Of a stretch of DNA of 64,000 nt, positions 35,358 to 43,908 are shown in pieces. Source of the stretch: an uncultured Bacilli bacterium (GTDB lineage Bacteria > Bacillota_I > Bacilli_A > RF39 > UBA660). The notes under the pieces are model-generated. The model did no database searches and was not told the DNA's origin. It saw nothing but the letters and a program-made list of their open reading frames with translations. How positions within the stretch are numbered: the stretch's first letter is position 1; every line of letters starts with the position of its first letter. The stretch lies in contig CAKPIS010000002.1 of assembly GCA_934162425.1 (NCBI GenBank), forward strand, positions 124,001 through 188,000, in the 5' to 3' direction. A program made the translations under genes and the position numbers.

Positions 35358-35744
35358 ATGTATAAGAAAAAAAATAAGTTTAATTCTAAAGCTTGTGATT
35401 CTAAATTGGCTGCAATATGTAATGAATTATTAGTATATAATGATGATACTGTATTTGCTATATCAAAAAATTACGTTGAAAATAAGGGTAAAAAAGACTC
35501 TTTCGATGAAATTAAAACTAATCCTATTATCATATCATCTACTCCATTAGAAGAGTTAGTTTTACCAAGTTATTATGTACTTAGAGGAGATACTATAACT
35601 TTATGGTCTGATGAAGAGGTAATAGTTAAACTTGTATATAGTAATTTAGTATTTTCTGATGGTAATATTAAAGATAAAAAAATAGATAATTTATATTTAG
35701 ACATAGAAAACGAAGATTATATTAAAAGTCTTAAAGGCATGTAA
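35358..35744 (+). CDS. Conserved-looking hypothetical protein of 128 residues
   Basis: I do not recognise a family. ATG 35358 lies 11 bases after a GAGGGGG ribosome binding site; an in-frame ATG at 35340 overlaps that region. The N-terminus is basic (MYKKKNKFNSKACDSK), there are no membrane segments, and the rest is an alternating beta-rich, acidic protein (VLPSYYVLRGDTITLWSDEEVIVKLVYSNLVF). It has its own strong promoter and terminator, so it forms a single-gene unit between rpoC and tilS and is probably cytosolic. Confidence 0.7.
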   Translation: MYKKKNKFNSKACDSKLAAICNELLVYNDDTVFAISKNYVENKGKKDSFDEIKTNPIIISSTPLEELVLPSYYVLRGDTITLWSDEEVIVKLVYSNLVFSDGNIKDKKIDNLYLDIENEDYIKSLKGM

Positions 35745-35762
35745 AAATTGTTAAAAATTATT

Positions 35763-35793
35763 AAAACTCCAGTCTTTTGAGTGGAGTTTTTAT
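35763..35793 (+). terminator. Terminator before tilS
   Basis: AAAACTCCA pairs with TGGAGTTTT around GTCTTTTGAG, followed by TTTATTT. Confidence 0.85.
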
Positions 35794-35800
35794 TTATTTA

Positions 35801-35809
35801 TGGTACAAT
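35801..35809 (+). promoter_or_regulatory. tilS promoter (extended -10)
   Basis: TGG plus TACAAT (35804-35809) lies 19 bases before the ATG. The 17-base context ATTTATGGTACAATATA is identical at the spoVG promoter. Confidence 0.5.
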
Positions 35810-35827
35810 ATACGTTAAGGTGGTTTT

Positions 35828-37168
35828 ATGGACTTAGTAGATGAATTCTTAAAAACTTTAAATATTAATAAAAATGAAACTTTAATAGTTGCAGTATCAT
35901 ATGGACCTGATTCTATGGCACTGCTTCATCATTTAAATAAGTTTTATAGTGAAAATAAAATTATTTGTGCACATGTTCACCATAATCATAGAAAAGAAAG
36001 TGATTGCGAAGCTAAAATGTTAGAGGAATATTGTAAAAATAATAATATTATATTCGAAATGATGAAGATAAAAAGCTATAAAAATGATAAGTTTACCGAA
36101 GTAGAAGCTAGAGAAAAAAGATATAAATATTTTGAAGAATTACTAAAAAAATATAATTCTAAATATCTATTTACGGCTCATCATGGTGATGATTTAATAG
36201 AAACAATTTTAATGAAGATAGTTAGAGGATCTACCTTAAAAGGATATTCGGGTATTAATTTAGTTTCACAAAGGGATAATTATTTTATAGTAAGACCATT
36301 ATTATATATGACTAAAGATCAAATATTAAGCTATTGTAGTGAAAATAATATTAATTATGCTGTGGATAAGTCTAATGAAGATGTAGTATACACAAGAAAT
36401 AGATATAGAAAAAACGTATTACCACTTTTAAAGATGGAAAATAAAAATGTTCATCAAAAATTTATTGAGTTTTCTAAGGAATTAGAAAAATATGATAGCT
36501 TTGTTAATAAAGTAACTTATAATGTTTATAAAAAATGTGTTGTTAATAATGAAATTATAATTAGTTCTTTAATTAATGAAGATGATCTAATAATCGATAA
36601 AGTAATTAGAAAATATTTATTTAATAATTATAAAGATAACATAGGAAAAATTACAAAAAAACATACTGATTTTATAAAAAACATGATATTAAGTAATAAA
36701 CCATTTATTTTATTTTCTATGCCAGATAATAAAACAATAATTAAAGACTATAATAAGATATATTTCGATAATAATAAGTATTATAATAATTATTGCTATA
36801 AGTTTGATGGTAGTGTTAAATTAGATAATGGATATATTATAAAGAAAATAGATATATTAGAAAATACAACTAATTATATAACTGCTTTGGACAGTAAAGA
36901 AATATCTTTACCGTTATATATTAGAAATAAAAAAGATGGCGATATAATAGAGGTTTTAGGACTTAATGGAACGAAAAAAGTAAAAGATATATTTATAAAT
37001 GAAAAGATATCAAGAAATTTAAGAGATAAATATCCATTAGTTGTAGATAGTAAAAATAATGTAATTTGGATTCCTGGTATAAAGAAGTCTAAATATGATA
37101 AATCAAAACATGGAAAATATGATATAATAATTAAGTATTACAAGGAGGAAAATGATGAATCAAAATAA
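35828..37168 (+). CDS. tilS: tRNA(Ile)-lysidine synthetase
   Basis: TilS puts lysidine on C34 of the minor tRNA-Ile so it reads AUA. The 446-residue protein has the PP-loop near residue 24, the AHHGDDLIETILM segment, DKSNEDVVYTRNRYRKNVLPLL and the C-terminal substrate domain. The PP-loop reads SYGPDS instead of the usual SGGPDS: Tyr replaces the first Gly. The ribosome binding site is AAGGTGG. The end overlaps ftsH, matching the tilS-(hpt)-ftsH neighbourhood, here without hpt. Confidence 0.93.
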   Translation: MDLVDEFLKTLNINKNETLIVAVSYGPDSMALLHHLNKFYSENKIICAHVHHNHRKESDCEAKMLEEYCKNNNIIFEMMKIKSYKNDKFTEVEAREKRYKYFEELLKKYNSKYLFTAHHGDDLIETILMKIVRGSTLKGYSGINLVSQRDNYFIVRPLLYMTKDQILSYCSENNINYAVDKSNEDVVYTRNRYRKNVLPLLKMENKNVHQKFIEFSKELEKYDSFVNKVTYNVYKKCVVNNEIIISSLINEDDLIIDKVIRKYLFNNYKDNIGKITKKHTDFIKNMILSNKPFILFSMPDNKTIIKDYNKIYFDNNKYYNNYCYKFDGSVKLDNGYIIKKIDILENTTNYITALDSKEISLPLYIRNKKDGDIIEVLGLNGTKKVKDIFINEKISRNLRDKYPLVVDSKNNVIWIPGIKKSKYDKSKHGKYDIIIKYYKEENDESK

Positions 37169-39140
37169 TCAAAATATAAAAAAGGGTGCTTTTCCTTATG
37201 CTCTTTTGTTATTTATCGGATTAGCACTGTTATTATTTTATAATTCATTTAATAATAACAATAAAGTATTAACTTATAATGAATTTAATAAAGCTCTTAA
37301 TAATAATAAAGTTGAGGAATTAGTTATAATGCCTTCAACATCTGCTTATACTTATCAAATAACAGGTAAATTAAAAGGAATTAAAAATGGAGAAACATTC
37401 TCTGTTAAAACACCTTTATCTGATATAGTAGTAAAAAAGATAATAGAAGCTAGTGAGAAAAAAGATTTTAAGATAATATCTAAATCAGATCAAGCTTCAA
37501 GTGCTTGGTACAGATTTGCTATAGAATTACTACCATATATTTTACTATTTGGATTAGCTTTCTTTTTCATTACTAAACAGCTTGGAACACAAAAGGGTTC
37601 ATTTGATTTTGGAAAGAGTAAGGCTAAGTTAAATCCTGATACTGGTAAAGTAACATTTAAAGATGTTGCAGGTTTACCAGAAGAAAAAGAAGAATTACAA
37701 GAATTGATAGATTTCTTAAAGTATCCTAAAAAGTTTCAAAAGTTAGGTGCTAGAATACCAAAAGGTGTTTTATTAGTAGGTCCTCCAGGAACAGGTAAAA
37801 CATTACTTGCAAAGGCAGTAGCAGGAGAAGCAAATGCACCATTTTACTTTATATCTGGTTCGGACTTTGTTGAACTATATGTTGGTGTTGGTGCATCAAG
37901 AGTTAGAGATATGTTTAAACAAGCTAAACAAAATGCACCATGTTTAATCTTTATAGATGAAATTGATGCAGTAGGTAGACAACGTGGTACAGGTATTGGT
38001 GGTGGTCATGATGAAAGAGAGCAGACACTTAACCAATTACTTACTGAAATGGATGGTTTTGGTGCAAATGAAGGAATTATTATAATTGCTGCAACAAATA
38101 GACCTGATGTACTTGATCCAGCGTTATTAAGACCAGGAAGATTTGATAGACAAGTTACTGTTAATTTACCTGATTTGAAAGCAAGAGAAGATATTTTAAA
38201 GGTACATGCAAGAAATAAGGTTCTATCTAAAAATGTACATTTAGATAGTATTGCTAAAAGATGTGTAGGTTTTTCTGGAGCTGATTTGGAAAACTTACTT
38301 AATGAAGCAGCACTTCTTGCTGTTAGAAGAGAAAAAAGTACTATTACTATGTCAGAAATAGATGAAGCTATAGATAGAGTTATAATGGGACCAGCTAAGG
38401 TAACTAAAAAATATACTGATAAAGAAAAGAAGCTTGTTGCTTATCACGAAGCCGGGCATGCCGTTCTTGGAATTAAATTAGATGATGCAAATGATGTTCA
38501 AAAAGTTACAATTATTCCAAGAGGACAAGCTGGTGGTTATAATTTAATGATGCCTAAAGAAGAAAAGTTTACGGCTACTAAAACAGAATTATTAGAACAA
38601 ATAATGGGTCTTCTTGGTGGTCGTGTTGCTGAAGAAGTTGTGTTTGGAGAAATTACAACAGGAGCACATAATGACTTTTCAAAGGCTACAAAAATAGCAA
38701 GAAGCATGGTAACTGAATATGGTATGTCAAAATTAGGCCCAGTTCAGTTAGAAACTCCAGAAGGAAGTTCTTTCTTAGGAAGAGATTATAATAAAAACAG
38801 AAATTTCTCTGATCAAGTTGCTCTTGAAATAGATAATGAAGTTAGAGGAATTATTAATGATTGCTATGAAAAAGCTAAAAAGATAATTGAAAAAAGTAGA
38901 GATTTGCTTGATTTAATTGCAAGTAACTTAATAGAACATGAAACTTTAACTAAAGAAGAGATTGATTATTTAGCAGAACATGGTAAAATGCCTACAATTG
39001 ATATGCTAGATGATATTAATTTAGATAAGCTTAAAGAGATGGCAAAAGAAAAGAAAATAAAAGGATATTCTTCAATGAATAAGGAAGAATTAAAAAAGGC
39101 GTTGTCAGAGGATATAAAAGACAAACAAAATGAAGAATAA
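37155..39140 (+). CDS. ftsH: ATP-dependent zinc metalloprotease FtsH
   Basis: This 661-residue membrane protease has two N-terminal membrane spans (YALLLFIGLALLLFYNSF and LLPYILLFGLAFFFI), an AAA ATPase domain (VLLVGPPGTGKT, ALLRPGRFDRQVTVNLPD) and the zinc-protease motif HEAGH (VAYHEAGHAVLG). It degrades misfolded membrane and regulatory proteins. Two adjacent ATGs exist (37152, 37155); the second is better spaced from AAGGAGG. It overlaps the tilS end. Confidence 0.97.
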   Translation: MNQNNQNIKKGAFPYALLLFIGLALLLFYNSFNNNNKVLTYNEFNKALNNNKVEELVIMPSTSAYTYQITGKLKGIKNGETFSVKTPLSDIVVKKIIEASEKKDFKIISKSDQASSAWYRFAIELLPYILLFGLAFFFITKQLGTQKGSFDFGKSKAKLNPDTGKVTFKDVAGLPEEKEELQELIDFLKYPKKFQKLGARIPKGVLLVGPPGTGKTLLAKAVAGEANAPFYFISGSDFVELYVGVGASRVRDMFKQAKQNAPCLIFIDEIDAVGRQRGTGIGGGHDEREQTLNQLLTEMDGFGANEGIIIIAATNRPDVLDPALLRPGRFDRQVTVNLPDLKAREDILKVHARNKVLSKNVHLDSIAKRCVGFSGADLENLLNEAALLAVRREKSTITMSEIDEAIDRVIMGPAKVTKKYTDKEKKLVAYHEAGHAVLGIKLDDANDVQKVTIIPRGQAGGYNLMMPKEEKFTATKTELLEQIMGLLGGRVAEEVVFGEITTGAHNDFSKATKIARSMVTEYGMSKLGPVQLETPEGSSFLGRDYNKNRNFSDQVALEIDNEVRGIINDCYEKAKKIIEKSRDLLDLIASNLIEHETLTKEEIDYLAEHGKMPTIDMLDDINLDKLKEMAKEKKIKGYSSMNKEELKKALSEDIKDKQNEE

Positions 39141-39141
39141 T

Positions 39142-39167
39142 AAAAAACGGGTTAGTCCGTTTTTTTT
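39142..39167. terminator. Bidirectional terminator between ftsH and the PBP gene
   Basis: AAAAAACGG (39142-39150) pairs with CCGTTTTTT (39157-39165), with U tracts possible on both strands. The PBP gene's stop codon (39152-39154, minus strand) lies in the loop, so the hairpin overlaps its last codons. Confidence 0.85.
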
Positions 39168-41119
39168 GTACTTTTTTTAATAAATTTAGAACGTGATGTA
39201 TTTCCAGGTTCACTTCCTTTAACATAATAAAGTATTTTTTTAAGTTTTGAATTATTATCAGCTACTTTTCCTGTATTTAAATCAGTTAATACTCCAACAA
39301 CATTATTAGGTTTATCATACCAAACTTCTTTTTTATCTCTTAAGTATTCTTCTATAGCATCTGCCCATATATTTTTAGAATATTTATATTCTTTACTTGA
39401 TAGTTTTCTATTATCATCATATCCAGTCCAAACTCCAACTACAACATTAGGATTATATCCTACGGTCCATAGATCATAATCAGTTGTACCAGACTTAACT
39501 GCATATTTTTTAGTCAATTTAGGTTTAATAGATGCACAAGTTGGTGATGTATAACTTTTAAGTGAAGCATCATATGTATTAGCAAGCATTTCACTTAATA
39601 TATAAGAGTATGACTTATTTAAAATTTCTTCTTTTTTTTCTTTATATTTATATATAACATCCCCATTTCCATCCTCTATTTTTCTTATTATATGATTATT
39701 AGTTTTAACTCCTTCGTTAGCTAAAGATGAATATGCATTTACAAATTCTGTAATTGTAAGTTCGTTGGTTCCTAAAGGAAGTGAAGCATTAGCTTCTAAT
39801 TTACTTGTAATACCCATTCTTTTTGCATAATTAACTAACATATCTTCCCCTAAAAAAAGATGTGTTTTAATAGCATATATATTATCAGAATAACATATAG
39901 CAAGAGCCATTGTAATATCACTGTTAGGATATAAATTACCATAATTACTAGGTGAATAAGTTGTTTTATCATCAATTTTAAATGTAGTTGGTTTACTTAA
40001 AAACGTAGATGCTGGTGTAAGACCATTTTCTAGTGCAGAATAATATAATATAGGTTTCATAGTAGAGCCTACCTGTCTTTTAGAATTAATAGCTCTATTA
40101 TATTGTGATTTAGAATAATCTTTACCCCCTGCAAGTGCTATTATTTCTCCATTTTTAGGATTAACCATAATAGCTGATGTTTCCATTTCATCTTTTCCTT
40201 CAAGATTTTTCTTTATACTATCTTCTAGGGCTGTTTGTGCTTTAATATCTAAACTAGTATATATTTTTACTCCTTCCTTCCATATTGTCTCATCACTAAC
40301 TACTTTAAGTTCTTTTAATTCTTTAATTACTGCATCTTGATAATACATTATAGTAGATAAATTTAAATTTTCTTTTTTACCATAATATGTTAATTTTTCA
40401 TTTACTGTATCTTTCATTTTCTCACTTGTTATAATTTTATTATTAACCATTGCTTGTAAAACTTCTTTTTGTCTTTTTTTAGCAGTTGCTTCATCATTTA
40501 AAGGAGAATAATTATTAGGTGATTTTGGTATACCAGCTAACATAGCACTTTCAGCTAAGGTTAAATTTTTAGCAGGCTTATTAAAGTAGTAAAGGGATGC
40601 ATTTTCGATACCTAAAATACCATTTCCATAGTTTATAGTATTTAAATATCCTTCTAATATCTCGTCTTTTGAGTATGTAACTTCTAATTTATACGCATAC
40701 CATGCTTCTTTAATTTTTCTTTCCCATGTTTTATCAAATGTTAGGAATAAATTTCTTGCATATTGCTGAGTGATTGTTGAGGCACCTTGTTTTAAATCAT
40801 TTGATTTAATATTGATAAACATAGATTTTATAATTCTTGGAATATCAAATCCGTTATGATTATAAAAATTTTTATCTTCTGAGTATATGGTAGCATTTAC
40901 TAAATCTTTTGATATGTCTTTTAATTTAACCCATTTTTTAGTGCCATTATTTCCCTCGTAGAAGCTCTTTCCATCTTTATCATACATGTATATACTATTT
41001 GAATTTTTAATATCTATTTTACTGCTTATTTTAGCAATTACAAATAGTGTAGAATAAAATGCACAAAAAACAAGCATTAATATAATTAATGTTTTTGATA
41101 TTATTTTTAATTTTTTCAT
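39152..41119 (-). CDS. Class A penicillin-binding protein (PBP1A family)
   Basis: This bifunctional peptidoglycan synthase is 655 residues. It has an N-terminal membrane anchor (TLIILMLVFCAFYSTLFVI), a glycosyltransferase domain (EDKNFYNHNGFD, KQGASTITQQYARNLFL) and a transpeptidase domain with the SxxK motif STMK, SDN and KSGT. I start at the ATG 8 bases after AGAAGGA (41119); further upstream in-frame ATGs have poor ribosome binding sites. It is one of only two large minus-strand genes here. Membrane-anchored, acting outside the cell; a beta-lactam target. Confidence 0.95.
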   Translation of the reverse strand: MKKLKIISKTLIILMLVFCAFYSTLFVIAKISSKIDIKNSNSIYMYDKDGKSFYEGNNGTKKWVKLKDISKDLVNATIYSEDKNFYNHNGFDIPRIIKSMFINIKSNDLKQGASTITQQYARNLFLTFDKTWERKIKEAWYAYKLEVTYSKDEILEGYLNTINYGNGILGIENASLYYFNKPAKNLTLAESAMLAGIPKSPNNYSPLNDEATAKKRQKEVLQAMVNNKIITSEKMKDTVNEKLTYYGKKENLNLSTIMYYQDAVIKELKELKVVSDETIWKEGVKIYTSLDIKAQTALEDSIKKNLEGKDEMETSAIMVNPKNGEIIALAGGKDYSKSQYNRAINSKRQVGSTMKPILYYSALENGLTPASTFLSKPTTFKIDDKTTYSPSNYGNLYPNSDITMALAICYSDNIYAIKTHLFLGEDMLVNYAKRMGITSKLEANASLPLGTNELTITEFVNAYSSLANEGVKTNNHIIRKIEDGNGDVIYKYKEKKEEILNKSYSYILSEMLANTYDASLKSYTSPTCASIKPKLTKKYAVKSGTTDYDLWTVGYNPNVVVGVWTGYDDNRKLSSKEYKYSKNIWADAIEEYLRDKKEVWYDKPNNVVGVLTDLNTGKVADNNSKLKKILYYVKGSEPGNTSRSKFIKKSTKKTD

Positions 41120-41222
41120 AGTCTTCATCCTTCTAAAATTATTATTGGTAGAAAGACTTAAAATATAACAACTATTTATTATATTTGAATGAAAATTCAT
41201 TTTATATTTTTATTAATATTGT

Positions 41223-41228
41223 TATAAT
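41223..41228 (+). promoter_or_regulatory. -10 element of the gene at 41256
   Basis: TATAAT at 41223-41228 lies 28 bases before the start and 14 bases before GGAGGG. It sits in the divergent gap between the PBP gene and this gene. Confidence 0.5.
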
Positions 41229-41255
41229 GATATTGTGTGTTTTATGGAGGGAAAT

Positions 41256-41624
41256 ATGATATATAGAAAAGGAATGTTATGCAAACATTTTAAGGGTGAA
41301 AGCTTATTAGAAAAAAACATATATGAGATTTTAGAAGTAAATGTTAATGGTAAAGATATAGATGAAAATAATATAATATACACAGGTAATGGTAACTTAA
41401 AGGATTCTGTTAATTTAGTCATATATAAAAATATATTTCAAAATGATAAAGTTTTTGCAAGAGAGTATAATGACATATCTTCATATCTAACTAAAGATGA
41501 AAAAATCAAATATAATCAAAATATAAAGGTTCAACCTTTAACAGAAGAAGAAATAAACGTAATATATAACGAGTCATTTATAAAAGAAAAAAAGAATTTG
41601 ACTTTAAAGAAATTTAAAAAGTAG
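41256..41624 (+). CDS. DUF1653-like protein
   Basis: This 122-residue protein begins at ATG 41256 after GGAGGG. MIYRKGMLCKHFKGE..LLEKNIYEIL, then LVIYKNIFQNDKVFAREYNDI resembles the DUF1653 fold (HFKG, Y.V, lVvYq.lY, .RPl..F), a small domain of unknown role. The C-terminal part (KVQPLTEEEINVIYNES) is charged. No membrane segment. Function unknown. Confidence 0.65.
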   Translation: MIYRKGMLCKHFKGESLLEKNIYEILEVNVNGKDIDENNIIYTGNGNLKDSVNLVIYKNIFQNDKVFAREYNDISSYLTKDEKIKYNQNIKVQPLTEEEINVIYNESFIKEKKNLTLKKFKK

Positions 41625-41656
41625 TGTATGATAAATTTTAAAACTATTATTTTTTA

Positions 41657-41685
41657 TTGATAATGGCTTTAAAATTTTATATAAT
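41657..41685 (+). promoter_or_regulatory. Promoter of the gene at 41712, similar to the element promoters
   Basis: TTGATA (41657-41662), 17 bases, TATAAT (41680-41685). The sequence from TTTTTTATTGATAAT through AAAATTTTATATAATAT closely matches the RNA promoters inside the repeat elements at 42628 and 43932. Confidence 0.75.
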
Positions 41686-41711
41686 ATTAAACACGAAAGG
41701 AAGTGAACGTA

Positions 41712-42563
41712 TTGAAAGATTCACGTAAAGTTCAACAGATAGAAAAACAATATGTTTCAGATGATTGTGTTCAAGTAATGTTTCCATATAAAGATACATT
41801 TGCCATATTTGATGCGAAAGAGATAGTCTATCTTGATGATTGCAGAAAGAGTACTTTAATTAATAAATATTTGGATGATAGTAGAATTGAACAATTTCCA
41901 TATTCAAATATACCTATACATCGTTCTAAAGTAGAAAAAGATAATATTATCTTTGCTAATCAATTACTTGATTTTGAAAAAGTTTATATTTCATATGATG
42001 ATGGTATAATTAATGAAAATTTTGTTATTAAAGATAAAGATAAAGCTTTATTAATAAGTGAAGAATTAACAAAAGTTAATAAAAAGAAAGTTGTTATTCA
42101 AGAATCGAGCTTAGTAGATATATTTATTAATACAGATAGTGAAATTTCTACTAGGTTTCAGAAAGACCTTAATTTAGATATTAATTCAGGAGTTTGGCAA
42201 TATATAAAAAGTAGTATAGAATCTTATTATCATATGAACGATAAAATAAGAAAAGAACAGATATCTTGTTGTAATGAATTAATTGTAAGTATTGATGGTA
42301 TAGCATTTATAGCCGAGGATGATATGAAAATTAAATACGTTAAAATAAGTCGTTGTGTATCGTATAAAATGTTAGATGGTTTTTATTATATAGTTGATAT
42401 TGCTGATGTTCCTATAAAAAAATATAATCTTGATGAAATAAAAGGCTTACCATCAAAATCATTAAAAGATCCTAAAATATCTTTGAGGCTAAATCCTAAT
42501 ATAAAATCAGAAGATGTAAGTCACGCAAAAAGAATGACTAAGTTTTTAAGAAAAACCAGATAA
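41712..42563 (+). CDS. Hypothetical protein of 283 residues
   Basis: I do not recognise the family. TTG 41712 is favoured because AAAGGAAGTG (41696-41705) is a good ribosome binding site for it; an in-frame GTG at 41703 overlaps that site. No signal peptide or membrane segment is visible. It is a mixed alpha/beta, charged protein with ELIVSIDGIAFIAEDDMKIKYVKISR and a C-terminus rich in Lys/Arg (HAKRMTKFLRKTR). It has a consensus sigma-A promoter and stands alone. Confidence 0.7.
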   Translation: MKDSRKVQQIEKQYVSDDCVQVMFPYKDTFAIFDAKEIVYLDDCRKSTLINKYLDDSRIEQFPYSNIPIHRSKVEKDNIIFANQLLDFEKVYISYDDGIINENFVIKDKDKALLISEELTKVNKKKVVIQESSLVDIFINTDSEISTRFQKDLNLDINSGVWQYIKSSIESYYHMNDKIRKEQISCCNELIVSIDGIAFIAEDDMKIKYVKISRCVSYKMLDGFYYIVDIADVPIKKYNLDEIKGLPSKSLKDPKISLRLNPNIKSEDVSHAKRMTKFLRKTR

Positions 42564-42662
42564 AGATAAAAAATCATTTAATCTTTTACGAATTTCATTT
42601 GATAAAAATTGTACATTTAAATTTTAATTGAAAATAATTTTAAAATTTTATATAATATATGT

Positions 42663-42740
42663 GTAGGAGACAGCTAACTAGTTGTTTTCCGTTGTTTTTT
42701 GAAAAACAAGGCTAGAATTAACTAACCTTGTTTATTTTTT
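42663..42740 (+). ncRNA. Putative small RNA from element copy 1
   Basis: A consensus promoter (TTGAAA, 17, TATAAT) would start an RNA near 42663, and the AAACAAGG/CCTTGTTT hairpin with its T run would end it near 42740. The RNA would be about 75 nt. Its opposite-strand partner peptide gene is broken, so the RNA may be all that remains active in this copy. No expression data; purely from sequence. Confidence 0.5.
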
Positions 42741-42802
42741 TAATTATAAATTATATATAATATAATAAAAATTAAAATGATAATTATTTTAATGTTAAAT
42801 TT
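42740..42802 (-). pseudogene. Remnant of the 27-residue hydrophobic peptide gene (copy 1)
   Basis: Read on the minus strand, the codons after the deletion encode KFNIKIIIILIFIILYIIYN, nearly identical to the C-terminal part of the copy 2 peptide. An in-frame TAG lies directly upstream and there is no start codon or ribosome binding site, so this copy is dead. Confidence 0.65.
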
Positions 42803-42850
42803 CTAAATAGATGGAAAACAATGGTTAGTAGTGCCTCCTAATAGTTTTAT

Positions 42851-43090
42851 TTAACAGTTCTTACATAATACATAGGCAGACACATTATCTTCTTTAATTT
42901 CAAGTGATTGCTTATTTATACTAAAACCATAATGTCCCATATCATTACCAATTTTTAATTTATTATTTGGTAGATTATCTTTAATCATTTCGCCATTTTT
43001 AAGAATGAATTTTATTTTATATAAATCTTCTTTACCATTATTTAACTTCTCTCCAATAATAATTCTATCTACTAAATTATTAAATAACAT
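42851..43090 (-). CDS. Possible 79-residue protein or gene fragment
   Basis: An open frame from ATG 43090 gives a plausible beta-rich protein (LYKIKFILKNGEMIKDNLPN, MGHYGFSINKQSLEIKEDNVSAYVLCKNC). No ribosome binding site is visible upstream and the frame is open further 5', across the promoter of the divergent GNAT gene. Its stop codon falls inside the right end of repeat copy 1. It may be a fragment. No family recognised. Confidence 0.35.
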   Translation of the reverse strand: MLFNNLVDRIIIGEKLNNGKEDLYKIKFILKNGEMIKDNLPNNKLKIGNDMGHYGFSINKQSLEIKEDNVSAYVLCKNC

Positions 43091-43101
43091 AGATATTTTT
43101 A

Positions 43102-43110
43102 TGGTATAAT
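43102..43110 (+). promoter_or_regulatory. Promoter of the GNAT gene (extended -10)
   Basis: TGG plus TATAAT (43105-43110) lies 17 bases before the ATG at 43127, with GATGGTGGT as ribosome binding site in between. Confidence 0.55.
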
Positions 43111-43126
43111 ATAGATGGTGGTAATA

Positions 43127-43735
43127 ATGAAACTTAAAGAGATGAATCAAGTTGTAGATATGCTATATGAAGAATGGGATTTAGGTAAAACTGAATCTGG
43201 TGCTAAAGGAAAAACTTGTGCTTGGATTTATCTTTTTGAAATACTAGAGGAATCAGAAAAAATTATTTTAGAAAAATCAAATAATAAAGTTATCGGGATT
43301 TGTGGTTATTCAAAGTGGAATTCAAAAAAACATCTTATTAGAAAATGGACATATTCATTTCTAAAAAAAATATTAATACACAGTCCAATGATAAAAAATA
43401 AACAAGCCATTTTTAAATATAATGAAGATTATGATTATGTCCCAAACGATATGGCAAATTGCTTTGATGGTGAAATATCAATCTTAATTGTTAATAAGGA
43501 TTATCGTGGTCAAAATGTAGGCAAAAAATTATTAACCACAATTTTTGAAATAGCTAAAAATGATGATATGAAAAATATTCAAATTTTAACCGATGAATCA
43601 TGTAATTATAAATTTTATCAAAAACTAGGATGTCAAAAAGTATATGAGAAGATAATTCCAAATGGTGAACCAGATAAATTAGGAAATATTACTTCGGAAA
43701 AAGGTTATATTTATGAGAAAAAGTTTACTGAATAG
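43127..43735 (+). CDS. GNAT family N-acetyltransferase
   Basis: This 202-residue protein has the acetyl-CoA pyrophosphate loop in motif A: ILIVNKDYRGQNVGKKLLTTIFEIA (RxxGxGxx form), then a later strand ILTDESCNYKFYQKLGCQKVYEK. The substrate cannot be inferred. ATG 43127 follows GGTGGT closely; the ATG at 43115 would be almost leaderless. The gene lies between the two same-oriented repeat copies, so it could be lost or amplified by recombination. Confidence 0.85.
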   Translation: MKLKEMNQVVDMLYEEWDLGKTESGAKGKTCAWIYLFEILEESEKIILEKSNNKVIGICGYSKWNSKKHLIRKWTYSFLKKILIHSPMIKNKQAIFKYNEDYDYVPNDMANCFDGEISILIVNKDYRGQNVGKKLLTTIFEIAKNDDMKNIQILTDESCNYKFYQKLGCQKVYEKIIPNGEPDKLGNITSEKGYIYEKKFTE

Positions 43736-43769
43736 AAAAATTATAATTAAATTTGAAATATAATATTTT

Positions 43770-43819
43770 AAAGTCCTAGTGATAGAGTTATATTTAATTT
43801 ATCAATATGGACTTTTTCT
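43770..43819 (+). terminator. Terminator after the GNAT gene
   Basis: AAAGTCC (43770-43776) pairs with GGACTTT (43809-43815), with an inner GATA/TATC pair in the long loop, then TTCTT. The gap 43736-44356 contains this, a flanking direct repeat, repeat copy 2 and the ywiB promoter. Confidence 0.6.
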
Positions 43820-43908
43820 TGGTTTATTTGTGTACCAATAATAATATTTATACTCAAAACTTATGATAATGTTTTAAAATAATACGGTATATGTGTTCCG
43901 TAAGAGTG

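Larger units (their letters stand above)
42628..42856. repeat. Repeat element, copy 1 (decayed)
   Basis: This is the shorter copy of a duplicated element (the other is at 43932-44210), in the same orientation. It has a promoter (TTGAAA 42628-42633, 17 bases, TATAAT 42651-42656), a TAGGAGACAGCTAACTAG end, a terminator hairpin (AAACAAGG/CCTTGTTT, 42704-42733) and the inverted end with GGAAAACAATGGTTAGT and TGCCTCCTA. Relative to copy 2 it lacks about 40 bases after 42802, which removes the peptide's start codon and ribosome binding site. Confidence 0.85.

Noticed and set aside
42660..42842. Repeat element as a tRNA or riboswitch
   Set aside because: There is no cloverleaf, CCA end or known riboswitch core; it is not upstream of a regulated gene and is duplicated with an opposite-strand peptide.
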